Positions 26,350 to 36,847 of a DNA stretch of 64,000 nucleotides are shown here, piece by piece. The notes below the pieces were generated by a model. The model worked only from the letters and a program-made list of their open reading frames with translations, ran no database searches and was not told where the DNA came from. The stretch is taken from the NCBI RefSeq assembly GCF_049445795.1, contig NZ_JBMSDT010000013.1, positions 62,001-126,000 on the forward strand, read 5' to 3'. The DNA is from Larkinella sp049445795. GTDB lineage: Bacteria > Bacteroidota > Bacteroidia > Cytophagales > Spirosomataceae. The translations under genes were made by a program, and so were the position numbers. How positions within the stretch are numbered: the first letter of the stretch is position 1; each line of letters begins with the position of its first letter.

Positions 26350-26589
26350 TTACAATCCTGAGTTGCCGAACAGCTTTTGACGAATCTTATTCGTTCGATC
26401 CGCCAGTTCCGGGCGGGCGGTGTATTTATAATTCGTCTGAACGGCTGGTGAATCCAGGCCCGGGCCGTATACATACTTATCGCCCTCGCGGTAGTCCTTC
26501 TGGCGGATGGTATTATATTTCTGGTAATCGCAGGAAGTCAGCAGACCGACGACCAGCAAACATACTCCTGTGCTTAAAAGCCCTTTCAT
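26350..26589 (-). CDS. Small lipoprotein of unknown function
   Basis: A 79-residue protein with a lipoprotein signal (hydrophobic residues 4-17, lipobox L-T-S-C, cysteine at 20). The mature 60 residues are rich in Tyr, Lys and Arg, with no recognised domain. It has its own terminator and lies between the peptidase gene and the epimerase gene on the same strand, 195 nt before the cluster's first ATG. Membership of the glycan cluster is unlikely. Confidence 0.65.
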   Translation of the reverse strand: MKGLLSTGVCLLVVGLLTSCDYQKYNTIRQKDYREGDKYVYGPGLDSPAVQTNYKYTARPELADRTNKIRQKLFGNSGL

Positions 26590-26674
26590 ACAAACGGTTT
26601 CAAAAATTCACCACAAAACTATCAACTACGGGCCAATTCGCCAAGGCTCCGTTTAATTTTTATCGGCTTTCCCC

Positions 26675-28456
26675 TCAGCTTTTCAGCCGCCCGATCTCGG
26701 CCCAGACAAAGCGGATCAACCGGCCAATGTTGGCTTCCGAGAAGTCGAACGGAACGTTGGCGGCCCGGTAGATTTCGCTGATAGGGGCCGTGTAGCCCAA
26801 CTTCAGGGCATCCAGGTAGCCCTGTAATCCTTTTTGCCGGTCTTCCCGGAAATTCATCCAGACGCCGATGGCCCCCAGTTGAGCAATGCCGTACTCGATG
26901 TAATAAAACGGGACTTCGTACAGGTGCAGTTGCTTCTGCCAGGTGTAAGCTTCGTACTTTTCCAAGCCCTGCCAGCTCGTCACCGAGTCGGCGAATTCTT
27001 CAAAAATGGGCACCCAGACCCGTTGCCGCTCTTCGCCGGAAGGTGATGTTACGGCCGCACTTTCGTACACCCGGTGCTGAAACTTGTCGATCGTGGCTAC
27101 CCAGGGAAGCGTTTCGATAATCGATTCCAGGTGCTGAATTTTGGCCCGTTTCAGGTCGTCCGGATTTTCAAAAAACACATCCCAGTAATCCATCGTAAGC
27201 AGTTCCATCGCCATCGACGCCAGTTCGGCTACTTCCATCGGCGGGTTCCGGAACGACTTCAGCGGCAACGTACGCGTCAGGAAGGAATGCACCGCGTGGC
27301 CGCCTTCGTGCACCATCGTCACCAGGTCGCGCAGGCTCGAGGTCGCATTCATGAAAATGAACGGCACGCCGATTTCTTCGAGCGGGTAATTGTAACCGCC
27401 CGGCGCCTTGCCTTTCCGCGATTCGAGGTCCAGGTGGCCCATCGCCTTCATGATGCGCAGGCAGTCGCTCAGGTAGGTATTGCCCACGGCCGCATCGAGC
27501 CGACTGAAGCAGGTAATGGTTTTGTTCAGCAGTTCTTCGCCGGTTTCAAACGGTTTCAGGGCCGGTAGGCCGTCAGGGTCTACTTTCGAATCCCAGGGCC
27601 GCAACACCTCCACCGACCGATCGACCCGGGCCAGCTTCTGTTTGCGTTCCTGCGCGAGTTCGTCCAGCAGCGGCACCACGGTTTTGGACACCGACGCGTG
27701 AAAATCGAAGCAATCCTGCGGGGTGTAGTCGAAACGGCCCAGCGCGGCAAACATATAGTCTCGGAAATTAGTAAAACCGGCATTGACAGCTACCTGATGC
27801 CGGAGTGTAATCAGGCGATTGTACAACTCGTCGAGTGCGTCTTTGTCCTGGTACCGCCGTTCCTGAATTTTCAGCCAGACTTCTTCCCGCAAGGCGCGGT
27901 CGGGCGATTGCAACAGGGTGCTGGCCTGCGGCAGCGTCATCTCTTCCAGAACGCCTTCCGTGTTCCTGACTTCGATGGTCATGGCCCCGACGGTGGCTCC
28001 GTATTTACGCTCCTGGGTCTGGAGTTCGGTTTGCAGCGGAATGTTTTCGTCCCGGAAGATTTCAATGGCCTTTTTCATACCGCGAACCGTAATGTCGAAG
28101 CCTTTTTCCTGCAACTCGGCCAGGTAAGGGCTTTCGACGGCCATTTTGTCCAGCCGGTTTTCGTAAGCCGATAAGTTAGGTTGAATTTCAGTGATGAAGA
28201 AATTGAATTGGTTAACCAGATCAGTATCGGCTGTGTCGCAGGTCATCCGGATATACCGCCAGGCAAAGTTTTCCGACAAGAAGGATTCAAGTTCACTGCG
28301 GTCGGCAAACCATTGCCGCAGGTCTTCCGCATTATGAATGGGGCGTTCGGCCAGATTATCGTACAGCGGTTTTATTTCGCCCCAGGTCTTCAGGCTAAAG
28401 TCTTCGCCGATAAACCGCCGGGCCGGGCGGGTTGGTAATTCTAAAGTCGTTTCCAT
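26675..28456 (-). CDS. M3-family oligoendopeptidase (PepF-like)
   Basis: A 593-residue cytoplasmic zinc metallopeptidase that cleaves short peptides. The zinc motif H-E-G-G-H lies near residue 383, preceded by T-M-V and followed by A-V-H-S-F. The third zinc ligand is in E-V-A-E-L-A-S-M-A-M-E about 25 residues later. Length and the C-terminal P-F-Y-Y-I-E-Y-G-I-A-Q-L-G block match the M3B group. No signal peptide is seen. It forms a same-strand pair with the oxidoreductase gene 90 nt upstream, though the gap suggests separate expression. Confidence 0.92.
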   Translation of the reverse strand: METTLELPTRPARRFIGEDFSLKTWGEIKPLYDNLAERPIHNAEDLRQWFADRSELESFLSENFAWRYIRMTCDTADTDLVNQFNFFITEIQPNLSAYENRLDKMAVESPYLAELQEKGFDITVRGMKKAIEIFRDENIPLQTELQTQERKYGATVGAMTIEVRNTEGVLEEMTLPQASTLLQSPDRALREEVWLKIQERRYQDKDALDELYNRLITLRHQVAVNAGFTNFRDYMFAALGRFDYTPQDCFDFHASVSKTVVPLLDELAQERKQKLARVDRSVEVLRPWDSKVDPDGLPALKPFETGEELLNKTITCFSRLDAAVGNTYLSDCLRIMKAMGHLDLESRKGKAPGGYNYPLEEIGVPFIFMNATSSLRDLVTMVHEGGHAVHSFLTRTLPLKSFRNPPMEVAELASMAMELLTMDYWDVFFENPDDLKRAKIQHLESIIETLPWVATIDKFQHRVYESAAVTSPSGEERQRVWVPIFEEFADSVTSWQGLEKYEAYTWQKQLHLYEVPFYYIEYGIAQLGAIGVWMNFREDRQKGLQGYLDALKLGYTAPISEIYRAANVPFDFSEANIGRLIRFVWAEIGRLKS

Positions 28457-28546
28457 ACAGGAAAAACAGGTTTATGGTTTTGGGTCGATAGGCGGTTTTG
28501 ATGCGGTTTTCTGAAGGATTAATCAGAATCCCGAAACGTTCACGCT

Positions 28547-29614
28547 TTATTCAATTTCAATGACCACATCCGGGGTTAGCGGGTGCGCGACGCAGGTCAG
28601 AATGTAACCGGCCTGGAGTTCGGATTCGGCCAAACCGTCTTCTTCATCCAGATGCACTTTGCCCGACAGGCAACGACCCATGCAGGCCGTACACATCCCG
28701 GCCTGGCAGGAATACGGCAGGTCGATGTCTAGTTCGAGGGCGGCTTCCAGAATCGTCTGGTGTGGTTCGACCGTAACTTTGTATTCACTGCCTTCGTAGA
28801 GAATGGTTACTTCCGGGTGCAGCGAGGCCGTTACGGGCGCTTCTTCCACGACTTCGCCGTGGCTTTCGTGGGGCGCGGTAGCAAAGCTTTCCTTATGAAC
28901 CCGTTCGGTGGGCACGTTGAGGAGCTTGAGCGCACCGCGCGCTTCGTCCATCAGTCCTTCGGGGCCGCAGATGTAAAAGTCGGTTTGCCGGAGGGCTTCC
29001 ACCGGCAGTTCTTCCAGCAGTTTCAGAATGGCCGATTGATTTAGTCGACCGTGCAGCCCGCTCCAGTCGGCTTCGGGCTGGCTCAGCAGGTGCGTAACCC
29101 GAAAGCGCCCCCCAGCTTTTTCATTCAGTTCAGCGAGTTCTTTCTCGAAAATGATCGACGTTCGGTTCCGGTTTCCGTACAGCAGCCAGACGGTTGTTTG
29201 CGGCTCAACGTGCAGCAGCGACTTCGCCATCGAAATCAGGGGCGTAATGCCGCTTCCGGCCCCGATCAAAATCACCCGACGCCGGTTTTGCGGGTCCAGT
29301 TTCGGAACAAACGTACCGAGCGGTTCGAGCGTTTCGAACACATCACCGGGCTTGGTATTGTCGCAGAGGTAATTGGACACCACACCGCCCGGTAACCGCT
29401 TGATGGTGACGGCCAGCGAAATATCGGTATGGGGTGAACTGGACATGGAATACGACCGGCGGATTTTCTGTCCTTCGTGCGGTAAAATAAACGTCAGGTA
29501 CTGGCCGGGCTGATACCGGACCTCTTCATTGAGTGGGTGCCAAAAGTGAATCGTAACGGCGTCCGGCGTTTGCCGAACTACTTCTTTTACTTTCAGGAAA
29601 TAACGAGTTGCCAT
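28547..29614 (-). CDS. FAD/NAD(P) and 2Fe-2S oxidoreductase (PaaK/ferredoxin-reductase-like)
   Basis: A 355-residue electron-transfer protein. The order is FAD domain (R-S-Y-S-M-S-S near residue 52), NAD(P) domain (I-G-A-G-S-G-I-T-P near 115) and a C-terminal plant-type ferredoxin with C-x4-C-x2-C (C-Q-A-G-M-C-T-A-C) and a fourth Cys in L-T-C-V-A. This arrangement occurs in the reductase subunit of phenylacetyl-CoA epoxidase and in other oxygenase reductases. None of the epoxidase subunits is nearby, so it may serve a distant oxygenase or desaturase. The sterol desaturase-like protein at 3702 is one candidate partner, by guess only. Confidence 0.88.
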   Translation of the reverse strand: MATRYFLKVKEVVRQTPDAVTIHFWHPLNEEVRYQPGQYLTFILPHEGQKIRRSYSMSSSPHTDISLAVTIKRLPGGVVSNYLCDNTKPGDVFETLEPLGTFVPKLDPQNRRRVILIGAGSGITPLISMAKSLLHVEPQTTVWLLYGNRNRTSIIFEKELAELNEKAGGRFRVTHLLSQPEADWSGLHGRLNQSAILKLLEELPVEALRQTDFYICGPEGLMDEARGALKLLNVPTERVHKESFATAPHESHGEVVEEAPVTASLHPEVTILYEGSEYKVTVEPHQTILEAALELDIDLPYSCQAGMCTACMGRCLSGKVHLDEEDGLAESELQAGYILTCVAHPLTPDVVIEIE

Positions 29615-29856
29615 AAGTCAATGTCGCCGGAGCGACGCCTAATTCTTCGTGTATTCGGCGGTACGGTGGCCGCATTGGCACCGGTTTTAAGAACCGCAAA
29701 ACCAACGGGTTCGCAATATACTATTCAATTGCCAATCGGTTGGAGTAACAATTTGTCGGCGCTTCGAGTTTGCCGCTATCGTAGCCAAATTTCTGATTTT
29801 GTTAGCATTTTGTGGTTATTTCGGCGCATATTCGCGGACCAAGCGGTTTTCGAGAC

Positions 29857-30984
29857 ATGAAAAAAATACTATTTTTCACCCCCTATGGTTCGTTTACGGG
29901 TTCAGAGGTCGTGCTGTGGACCTACCTGCAAAACTTCGACCGGCAAAAACTCCGGGCGGCTTTGTACAGTGAGCAGCAAGGCCCACTGACGGCCCAGTTA
30001 CCCGCCGACATTCCGCTGTTTACCTCGCCGTTCAATCGTAGTTTTGCCCGAAAGATCGTCTCGAAGGTCACGCACGCGATGGGGATCAAGGTTTATGAAA
30101 ACAACATCCGAAGGGTGCAGGAACAGGTAAAAGCTGATTACTGGTACCTGAATACCGTCCTGATGTTTCCACTCTCGTCGCTGGCCGAACGGCTGGGCGT
30201 GAAGGTGATTTCGCAGATTCACGAACTCCATTCGTCGTTTGAGTCGATTTCGTACGGGGAGATGCAGCACGCGATGAATTATTCGGATCTGGTGATTGGG
30301 GTCACGCAGCAAATCTGCGATCTGGCGACAGTGATGGGCGCGAAGCGGACGGCCTTGCTCTACCCAGTGGTGGATTTGAGCCGTAAGCAGGTTTCGGAAC
30401 AGCAGGTGCAGGAGCTTCGTCGGAAACTCGGAATCGCGCCGGGCGCTTTCGTCTGGACGATGGTCGGGACACGGATTTACCGGAAAGGAGTCGATCTGTT
30501 TCCATTCATTGCGCAGGCGATGGCCGATCAGCCGTGTCATTTTATCTGGATGGGCAACTCTAAACCAACAGGCCTGAATTACCTGGTCGATAGTCAGATT
30601 AAAGCGCTGAACCTGCCTAATGTGAGCTTCGTGGATGTGCAGACGGACGATTATTACAACTATCTGCAACTTTCCGACGGGCTGCTCATGACTTCCCGCG
30701 AAGAACCGTTTGGGAAAATCATGACCGAAGCGGCTTCCCTCGGCAAACCACTCGTAGCGCCGAACGCGGGTGGGGCCAAAGAATTTATTATTCCGGGCAT
30801 GGGCGAACTGGTGGCCTACCCCGCCCCGGACCAGTTCCGGACGGCCATGCTGCGGGTGATGCAAAATCCAATGTCTTATAATCCGGTTTTGTTAACCGAA
30901 AAAAGCCAGCAGTTCGATGCTGAACGCCAGGTAAAGTTGTGGGAAAAGACTATTCTTCAGTTAAAAAACACAACCGTTAGCTAA
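29857..30984 (+). CDS. Family 4 glycosyltransferase
   Basis: A 375-residue GT-B enzyme. The donor-binding half has the E-x7-E signature in E-E-P-F-G-K-I-M-T-E, followed by A-S-L-G-K-P-L-V-A-P-N-A-G-G, and an earlier G-T-R-I-Y-R-K-G-V-D block near residue 205. It would add a sugar from a nucleotide donor to a glycan or lipid. The ATG at 29857 precedes the conserved first strand (K-K-I-L-F-F-T-P). It is divergent from the oxidoreductase gene across 242 nt and stands outside the minus-strand glycan cluster. Confidence 0.88.
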   Translation: MKKILFFTPYGSFTGSEVVLWTYLQNFDRQKLRAALYSEQQGPLTAQLPADIPLFTSPFNRSFARKIVSKVTHAMGIKVYENNIRRVQEQVKADYWYLNTVLMFPLSSLAERLGVKVISQIHELHSSFESISYGEMQHAMNYSDLVIGVTQQICDLATVMGAKRTALLYPVVDLSRKQVSEQQVQELRRKLGIAPGAFVWTMVGTRIYRKGVDLFPFIAQAMADQPCHFIWMGNSKPTGLNYLVDSQIKALNLPNVSFVDVQTDDYYNYLQLSDGLLMTSREEPFGKIMTEAASLGKPLVAPNAGGAKEFIIPGMGELVAYPAPDQFRTAMLRVMQNPMSYNPVLLTEKSQQFDAERQVKLWEKTILQLKNTTVS

Positions 30985-31459
30985 CATTTAGGAATATTTT
31001 TGGGCTGAATAATAATTTTGGAAGCCTGCCGCACAATTTTTAGCAATATTCTACGATACACAGTTAGGAAGACGCTGATAAGCTGTTTGATAAATGGCGT
31101 TTAGGCGGTTTTGCATTTATAACTCAATCGACCTCCCATCGATTCATTCGTGCATTTTTAACCCGCACGCTCTGGGAGATATCCTGCTTTCATTCCAGCG
31201 AATCATACATTGGAATGATTTTTGTCCTTCTTAGTTTTCGTAATCGAATTACAGTCGACTTAATAGTCTGACTGCTAATCAAATCTTGTGATTCGGTCAC
31301 TCGTACGGAGTACTTTCTCCGTCTGAATCAATTAATCGGAACCAGCCTGGAACAGCTATGAACAGGAGTACCACGAGGAAGGCTGCGGCCTGCTCCCCGC
31401 CCTGGAATACCTATGACCAGAGTAACCAGATAGACAAAGTAAACTTAGCCCAAGCACTG
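30985..31459 (+). other. Long leader region before the GH42-like gene
   Basis: 475 nt without a convincing gene. It holds an imperfect tandem duplication with a 55-nt period (copies at 31346-31374 and 31401-31429) and a nested hairpin at 31289-31330 (TGATTC/GAATCA outside, ACGGAG/CTCCGT inside). No perfect TAnnTTTG element was found. Confidence 0.5.
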
Positions 31460-34400
31460 ATGATCAGACAATTATTCGTAACGTTAGTCAGCTTCTTTCT
31501 CTCTCTGGGCCTGACCCATGCACATACCCCGGCATTAGGTACTTCCGGATACTCTGCCAATAACCTGATTTCTAACAGAACATCCGCACCCACTATTTCT
31601 GAACGCCAGCGTTATCTGGCCATCGTCGTCTTTAACTACGAAACTGATCCACAAATCGATGATGAACGGATCGAAAACGCGGGTCGCATGGGTTGCAATG
31701 CTGCCGAAATCTCGGTACACTGGGATCAGGTTTATCCAACCCGCAACAGTGCGCCCAACTGGCGGGTTGTTGATTCTCACGTGAATACGGCTCTGCGCAT
31801 GGGGATGAAAGTAGCCATCCGGATCCAATTAGCCCGGGAGCCCAAATGGATCAACGGCTTCTGGACGGAGAACGAAACCATGCAGGCAGGAGATAACTCC
31901 CGGATGTTTTTTGGCGGAGCCGCTCAGTTTAGTTTTGCGCACCAGCCCACCCTTGAATTAGCCAAAGACTTTGTTCGTCAAGTGGTGCAGCATTACCAGT
32001 ACCTGCAAAACCAGGACCATTTGCTGTTTATGTCGGTGACAGCCACGCCGATACAGGAGGCCGAATATTCACCGCGGAACAGCCGGGGTGACAGCTCATA
32101 TCCCATTCCATTCGATTACAGTGATCCCATGCGGCAGGGCTTTCGGCAGTGGTTGCAGGGGCGGTTTTCGCTGGATGCTCTCAACCGGCGCTGGGGCAGT
32201 GACTTTAGTAATTGGGAGTCGGTGGTTCCGCCACCATACAACCAATCGGACCCGTATGTTTCTTTTAGCCGGGGCCGTTGGGGCGAAGACTGGTACGTTT
32301 TTCGGCACCTCATGCTAAAGCGGTTTATCGATGAAACTAATCGCACGATTAAAGAAGTAAACGGATCGATTCAGGTTGTTAATCAACATGGGTGCGTATG
32401 GGATCGGCAAAGCGGTCTGCGTGGTACATTTGCCTTCCGGAATCTGGCCCAAAATGCTGATGGAGTTAAAATCAATGATGGCCCGGATTATAACCATCGG
32501 TTTTCGATGGACGTGGTGCGCAGCAACGTACGGAATGGAGCCTGGGTTTGTAACGAAGTAGACGGGCTGTTTCACCGGACTGTATCGGTGCAGCGGTTTT
32601 ATGAACAAGTGGCCGAAAGCTTCGAACACGGTGCCCGGCTGGTAACCCTGGCCAACTTTGGAGGATGGGATGCGCGGGGAACCCTGAATCAGCTCATTCA
32701 GAAGGTGGTTGGTCAGGGACTGCTCACACAGCCCGTTACGCAGGTCGAGGTGGGCAGCAGTACTTCCTACCGCCTGTCGTCGATGGTTCGCGACGACGTT
32801 GCCGATCCGTCAGGGCGGGCTAGTGATCAGTGGTCGAAAGCCTACAACCAGAACGGCCGTCGACCAGTAAACATCACCATTAATGAAGACTGGCTGGAAG
32901 ATAATGCCAACCAGGACCCCCGGGTCCGGCAGCCGATTCCGAATCAGACCGCCTATGTCGAACGACCGTTTGAGTATACCATTCCGCCGTCTACTTTTGA
33001 AGATCCCGACGGTTCGATCACGAAAGTGGAAGTGACTTCTGGTTTACCGGCCCTAGGCCTTTCAGTCAATGGCATCACTATTTCCGGTACACCCAATACG
33101 ACCGGGACAATCACGGTGACCGTTCGGGCCGTTGACAACAAAAATTCACCGGTAACGACGCAGTTTCAGATTAACGTCCAAGGGCCAAATGCTAACCAGG
33201 CCCCCATCGTCGCCAAACCCATCGAAGACCGTTCGGCCGTATTGAACCAGAATTACTCATTTCGCATACCTGATGAAACATTTAAAGACCCGGATGGCCG
33301 CATCGCCAAAGTTGAGGTCATGGACCTGCCGCCTGGGTTGAGCTACAATATTGAAACGGTCACGATCAGCGGTAAACCGTCCAATGAAGGCGTTTTTAAT
33401 ATCAACCTGAAAGCAACGGACGACAAGGGAACCAGCGTTACAACCAACTTTAAATTATCGGTTACCAAGCAGGAAGAAGTTAACAAGCCACCGGTGGTCA
33501 GCAAAACTATCCCGGCCCAGACTGCCACCGTCGGACAAAGCTTCAGTTACACGATTCCCAACGAAACATTTTCCGATCCGGACGGGCAAATTGCGGGACT
33601 GGAAGTATCGGGTCTGACGAGCGGTTTAGGCTACGATTCCGACAGCCGTACGGTTCGTGGGACTCCGAACATCGCCGGTATTATCACCGTTCGGGTAAAA
33701 GCCATTGATAACAAAGGGGCCAGCGTTACCACAGAGTTCCGGCTCACGATCAACAGTTCGAACTCAACCCAAGAACTGGCTATTCTGGAACCTACCGTCG
33801 ATTGCGGGACTGGAGAGATTCGGTTTCGGACCAGCGGGGGCGATGGGACTAAAATTGAGTTTCGGGCCGTCGGAATTGTCGAAGACTGGACCACCAACGC
33901 TACCTTTACCATTCCGGCCTGGCTGCGCAACGGGGTCACCTTCGATATTCAGGCCCGGCAAAGTGGCAAGGAAATCAAATTTACCTACACAACGCCTTGC
34001 AAAAATTACGAGCCGCCGATTGTCGCCAAACCCATGAGCGACTACACGTATCCGATTGGACAGTTCTTTATTCTGCGCATTCCGGCGGAAACATTCCAGG
34101 CATCGACTTCCCTCGAAGTAGCGGTTAGTACGTTGCCCGCCGGTCTGGCGTACGATAAAGTCACGAAAGCCATTTCAGGTACGCCGACCAAAGCCGGATC
34201 AACCGAAATCACGGTTACCGCTACCGATGAACGGGGGGCTAAAGTCGAAGACAAATTTGTGATGACCATTCAGGGAGCAAACACTCCGCTGACCATGGTC
34301 GCCCCCACGTTGAATTGCCAGACACGTCAGTTGACAATCCGGACCGAAGGCGGGAACGGAAGCGCGCTGACGTATTCCATTGCGGGCCTTTTCGAGTGGA

Positions 34401-36771
34401 GTAGTAATCCGACGTTTACGCTCAGTGTCGATAAACTGAACGGAGCTGAACTCAGGTTGCTGGCTCGTCAGGGTGATCAGGAAGTGAGTTATACATACAC
34501 GACTACCTGTTCAGCGCCTGGTTCTTCCACCCTGGCCGACCAGACCATTTACGTAGGATTGGCCTATTCATACACCTTGCCCGATCCCGGACCAGGGATT
34601 ACTTATACCGTTGCCGGTTTGCCTGATGGACTGGCCTACAACGCTGGAAACCGTGCAATTGCGGGAACACCAAGCAAAGCCGGAACAACGACACTTAGCA
34701 TTAAAGGTGTTGATGACAAGGGGAATATCGTCGGAACGCTGACGTTTAAACTAATCGTAATCGAAAAACAGGACAATCCGGTTACAGGGAATTATGAAGG
34801 GTATCTGGACCTGGTGAATTGCACAGTGATTGCGGGTTGGGTTTGGGACCGTGACCGTCCGAACGTACCGCTGACGGTGGAGTTTCTGGTGGGCAGCAGT
34901 CTGGAAACCGCTCGGCTGGTGGGCAGCACCAGCGCCGGTATTTACCGGCAGGACCTGCAGGCCGCGGGCAAGGGCAATGGCAGCCACGGGTATCAGTGGA
35001 TGACCGCCGAGGAGTTGAAGAACAACCAGACCTACTCGCTGTGGGGTCGGGTGCAGGGCACGAGTTACCTGCTCAAAGGCTCGCCGAAGAGCTTGAACTG
35101 TAGTGGCACGACAACGCCGACGAATCCAACCAACCCGACCAATCCAACGAATCAGGCCCCGGTGGCTCCGGGAGTGACCAGCTTTTCGGCGGTGGTGAAT
35201 GTGCGTTTCGAGCAGGTCTTGCCGGTGTTCACAGATCCGGAGGGGGGGCGGTTGACGTATGCGTTGAGCNNNNNNNNNNNNNNNNNNNNNNNNNNNNNNN
35301 NNNNNNNNNNNNNNNNNNNNNNNNNNNNNNNNNNNNNNNNNNNNNNNNNNNNNNNNNNNNNNNNNNNNNCTTTTCGGCGGTGGTGAATGTGCGTTTCGAG
35401 CAGGTCTTGCCGGTGTTCACAGATCCGGAGGGGGGGCGGTTGACGTATGCGTTGAGCGGATTGCCTTCGGGTCTGGACTTCGATGGGGTGAGCCGGGTGC
35501 TGGTGGGGACGGTTCAGGCGGTGGGCGCTTATAAGATGACCTACACGGCTACCGACGCTCAGGGCGCCAAAACCAGTGTAGAGATCACGCTCAATGTAGC
35601 CAACGAGGCTACGACCCCGACCAACCCGACCAACCCGACGGACTCACCGTTAGTTCTGCTGGCACCGGAATACGATTGTCAGAGCGGGCGAATCACCTTC
35701 CGGACGAGCGGGGGCGACCGCTCCCAGATTGAATACCGGGCGGCTGGTATTACCGAATGGACAACGACTTCGACACACATTCTTTTCTTAACCATGCGGC
35801 AGGGCAGCACCTTTGACATCGAAGCACGACAAAGTCAGAAGGTGGTCAAGTATACCTTCACCACAACCTGTGCAAGCGGGAAAAGCGTGATTCCGGATCA
35901 GGTGATTACAAAAGGACTGTACTACACGTTTACCTTGCCCGAACCGGGGGCGGGTGTGCAACTTGAGGTGAGCGGTTTGCCGGATGGCATCGCCTATAAT
36001 GCCGGAAACCGGACATCCAGCGGAAAGCCCCAGAATGCGGGTGTTTACACGGTGACCGTGAAGAGTACGACGACCGACCAGAAAACAAACAGCATCCAGT
36101 TTAAACTGACGGTTCGTGATCCGCAATTGACCGTCCAGTTGATGAAGGCCGGAAATGCCGCGTCGCGTCAGATTATTCAGGAGTTGACGAATAATATGTC
36201 GGTCGGTGTCAACAACCTGCCCGAGAAAATCAACATCTTCTGCACGTCGAACGTGCCGGTGGGCAGCATTGCCTTCGAACTGACAGGCGCAACCTCAAAC
36301 AATTATGTCGATAACCAGACCCCGTTCGGGCTGTTCGGTGATGATGATGGCTTCAAGCCCCAGGTCGGTTCGTACGTTCTTCGGTTGGCGGCCTTTACCG
36401 GGGCCAACGGCAGTGGAGAAACCATTATTACCAAAACGATTGCGTTCTCGTTCGTGCCTGGTGGTGGCCGGATCGGGGTACTGGCTGAAAACGCCGAAAC
36501 TGCCGAGGGGGAATGGCTGGTATATCCGAATCCGGTTCGTGAAATTATCAACCTGACCGGACCCGGTGCGGTGACGGATACGGGCGTCTTCCGTTTCTCC
36601 CTCTCATCAACTACCGGTGGACAGTGGGAATTGCAGGGCAAAATGACCGGCACGAGCCAGCAGAAGATAACGCTGGATGTTCAGTCGTTGCACTTACCAA
36701 CCGGCTTATACTTCCTCCAAATTCAGGAAGGCAACCAGGTTCGGAAAGTAATTAAAGTTTTGAAACAGTAA
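31460..36771 (+). CDS. Giant GH42-like secreted protein with cadherin/Ig-type repeats and T9SS type A signal (split by assembly gap)
   Basis: A signal peptide starts at the ATG at 31460; the frame is open back to 31358, but that start adds an unlikely leader. Then comes a TIM-barrel region (about residues 30-430) with L-N-R-R-W-G-S-D-F-S-N-W, as in GH42 beta-galactosidases. Next are putative-Ig (He_PIG) modules with the F-x-D-P-D-G...G-T-P pattern, three copies of a Cys-flanked domain (33775-34000, 34292-34510, 35653-35871), a W-x-W-D module near 34790-35105 and Pro-Thr-Asn linkers. The C-terminus (Y-P-N-P-V ... G-L-Y-F-L-Q-I) is a type A T9SS signal. 100 Ns interrupt it at 35270. Joining the 88-bp duplicate flanks restores one frame of about 1707 residues. 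It is probably a surface-bound glycan-active or adhesive protein. Confidence 0.8.
35182..35457 (+). repeat. Identical 88-bp sequences flanking the gap
   Basis: Bases 35182-35269 and 35370-35457 are identical and directly abut the run of N on both sides. Either the contig ends overlap and the gap is false, or this is the edge of a collapsed tandem domain repeat. Confidence 0.95.
35270..35369. other. Assembly gap (100 N)
   Basis: Exactly 100 Ns, the conventional placeholder for a gap of unknown size. It lies inside the He_PIG repeat region of the GH42-like gene and shifts the apparent frame. Confidence 0.99.
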
Positions 36772-36791
36772 CGTTGTATTGAGTATTTATG

Positions 36792-36822
36792 AAAAAGCAA
36801 CCGGTAGTCGGTTGCTTTTTTT
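36792..36822 (+). terminator. Terminator of the GH42-like gene
   Basis: Arms AAGCAACCG and CGGTTGCTT (36795-36803 and 36809-36817) with a 5-nt loop, a preceding A run and a following T run, 20 nt after the stop. It could also serve the convergent kinase gene. Confidence 0.88.
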
Positions 36823-36847
36823 ATGCCCGAAATAAAACTGTAATACT

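Noticed and set aside
35380..36771. The downstream half of the GH42-like gene as a separate gene
   Set aside because: It has no signal peptide or promoter, begins inside a domain and joins in frame with the upstream half when the duplicate flanks are merged.
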